NCBI GenBank assembly: GCA_963965975.1
Contig: OZ014421.1
Location: 3,213,001 to 3,277,000, forward strand
DNA length: 64,000 nucleotides
Source of the DNA: Xestospongia bergquistia
Taxonomy: Eukaryota; Porifera; Demospongiae; Haplosclerida; Petrosiidae
Direction: 5' to 3'
How positions within the stretch are numbered: the stretch's first letter is position 1; every line of letters begins with the position of its first letter. The translations under genes and the position numbers were made by a program. Below are positions 63,337 through 64,000 of this stretch, in pieces. Below the pieces are notes generated by a model that did no database searches, was not told where the DNA came from, and worked only from the letters and a program-made list of their open reading frames with translations.

Positions 63337-64000
63337 GTATAGAGTTTTCTTATCATGTTGTTTCTTTTGTGTCATTTGTTTGTCCAATACCCGAGAAGAT
63401 GTGTCAGGTTGTAACAAGTCTAGATGACATCTGAGCTTTCTACCCATTAAAAGTTCAGCTGGTGATACACCAGTAGTAGAGTGGGGAGTTATCCTGTAAT
63501 GATACAATAGTCGACCAAGTCTTGTTTCAATATCTCCATTTGTAATCTTTTTCAATCCTTCTTTCAGAATTTGTACTCCCCGTTCAGCTAAACCATTGCT
63601 GGATGGGTGATACGGTGCAGATCTTAAATGTTGTATACCATTCTTCTTCAAGAATTCTTGGAACTCGCCACTTGTGAAGGCTGTTCCATTGTCTGAGACA
63701 ACTACTTCTGGTAGTCCATGAGTAGCAAACATAGTCCTAAGAACTCTGATGGTATTAATGGATGAAGTTGACGGTACAACAACTACCTCTAACCATTTTG
63801 AATGTGCATCAATAACAACTAAAAATATTTTACCTTGAAATGGTCCCGCGTGGTCAATATGGATACGAGCCCAAGGTCTTTTTGGCCATTCCCAAGGATG
63901 CATTGGAACTGGTGCTAGAGATTTTTGATTACTCTGACATTGTTGACAGCTCTTCACCTTCTCTTCTATTTGCTTGTCAATTCCTGGCCACCAGACAGTG
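63325..64000 (-). CDS. Ty3/Gypsy retrotransposon integrase, partial
   Basis: The frame is open from the right window edge, so the pol polyprotein continues outside. Integrase inserts the retrotransposon cDNA into the genome. Visible in order: the end of an H2C2 zinc-binding domain (TVWWPGID, then CQQCQ); the rve core with Asp in HIDHAGPF, Asp in VVSDNGTAF and Glu in HPSSNGLAERGVQ; and the STTGVSPAELLMGR motif after the core. The second Asp and the Glu are separated by 35 residues, the D35E spacing. No stop or frameshift lies within the core. Past the KKQHDK stretch, where Gypsy proteins normally continue, the frame enters array sequence at about 63337 and stops at 63325, so the C-terminal part is cut off. 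The copy is therefore truncated here even if the rest is intact. Confidence 0.88.
   Translation of the reverse strand, partial: TVWWPGIDKQIEEKVKSCQQCQSNQKSLAPVPMHPWEWPKRPWARIHIDHAGPFQGKIFLVVIDAHSKWLEVVVVPSTSSINTIRVLRTMFATHGLPEVVVSDNGTAFTSGEFQEFLKKNGIQHLRSAPYHPSSNGLAERGVQILKEGLKKITNGDIETRLGRLLYHYRITPHSTTGVSPAELLMGRKLRCHLDLLQPDTSSRVLDKQMTQKKQHDKKTLYLIL

Overview
Eukaryotic, AT-rich DNA, most likely from an early-branching marine animal; a demosponge is my best guess. This is inferred from introns of 46-79 nt with GT..AG ends in one gene, a HECT (G2E3-like) gene fragment, a DUF7869-type gene, an integrase-core gene relic, and piggyBac and Ty3/Gypsy elements. No bacterial operons, tRNA, rRNA or CRISPR array were seen.

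Layout. (1) 1-7350 is ordinary, gene-poor DNA. It holds a multi-exon minus-strand gene of the DUF7869-like family (1785-2979) whose splice phases all fit. A broken HECT-domain gene fragment lies on the plus strand (4147-5488). A decayed integrase-core pseudogene lies on the minus strand (5690-6515). A second, shorter, inverted copy of the HECT fragment follows (6788-7270). (2) About 7350-63336 is one 56-kb tandem array. Its higher-order unit is about 1.34 kb and contains three related modules (about 473, 284 and 586 bp). Each module has a strong splice-acceptor-like tract followed by about 110 bp of similar sequence. The third module carries a 143-bp foldback element (MITE) with TIRs of about 55 bp, always at the same site and flanked by the 9-bp direct repeat ATTTAGTAC. 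Five array positions keep the empty site. The MITE therefore inserted once and was then multiplied by array amplification to more than 30 copies. The array also shows recent tandem duplications of 4852, 2644 and 1785 bp, clusters of 37-bp repeats, and a duplicated palindrome-rich block. (3) Two elements sit inside the array at TTAA sites: a 2.2-kb piggyBac with one nonsense codon in its transposase (41202-43393), and an unrelated 654-bp non-autonomous TTAA element (61299-61952). (4) The array ends at about 63336 against the integrase of a Ty3/Gypsy retrotransposon that runs off the right edge.

The genes do not form a pathway. The window is a satellite-like array with mobile-element invasion, and its history can be read from empty sites, nested duplications and paralogous blocks. 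The array modules match no gene or element family I recognise. Their repeated short ORFs are probably not genes.
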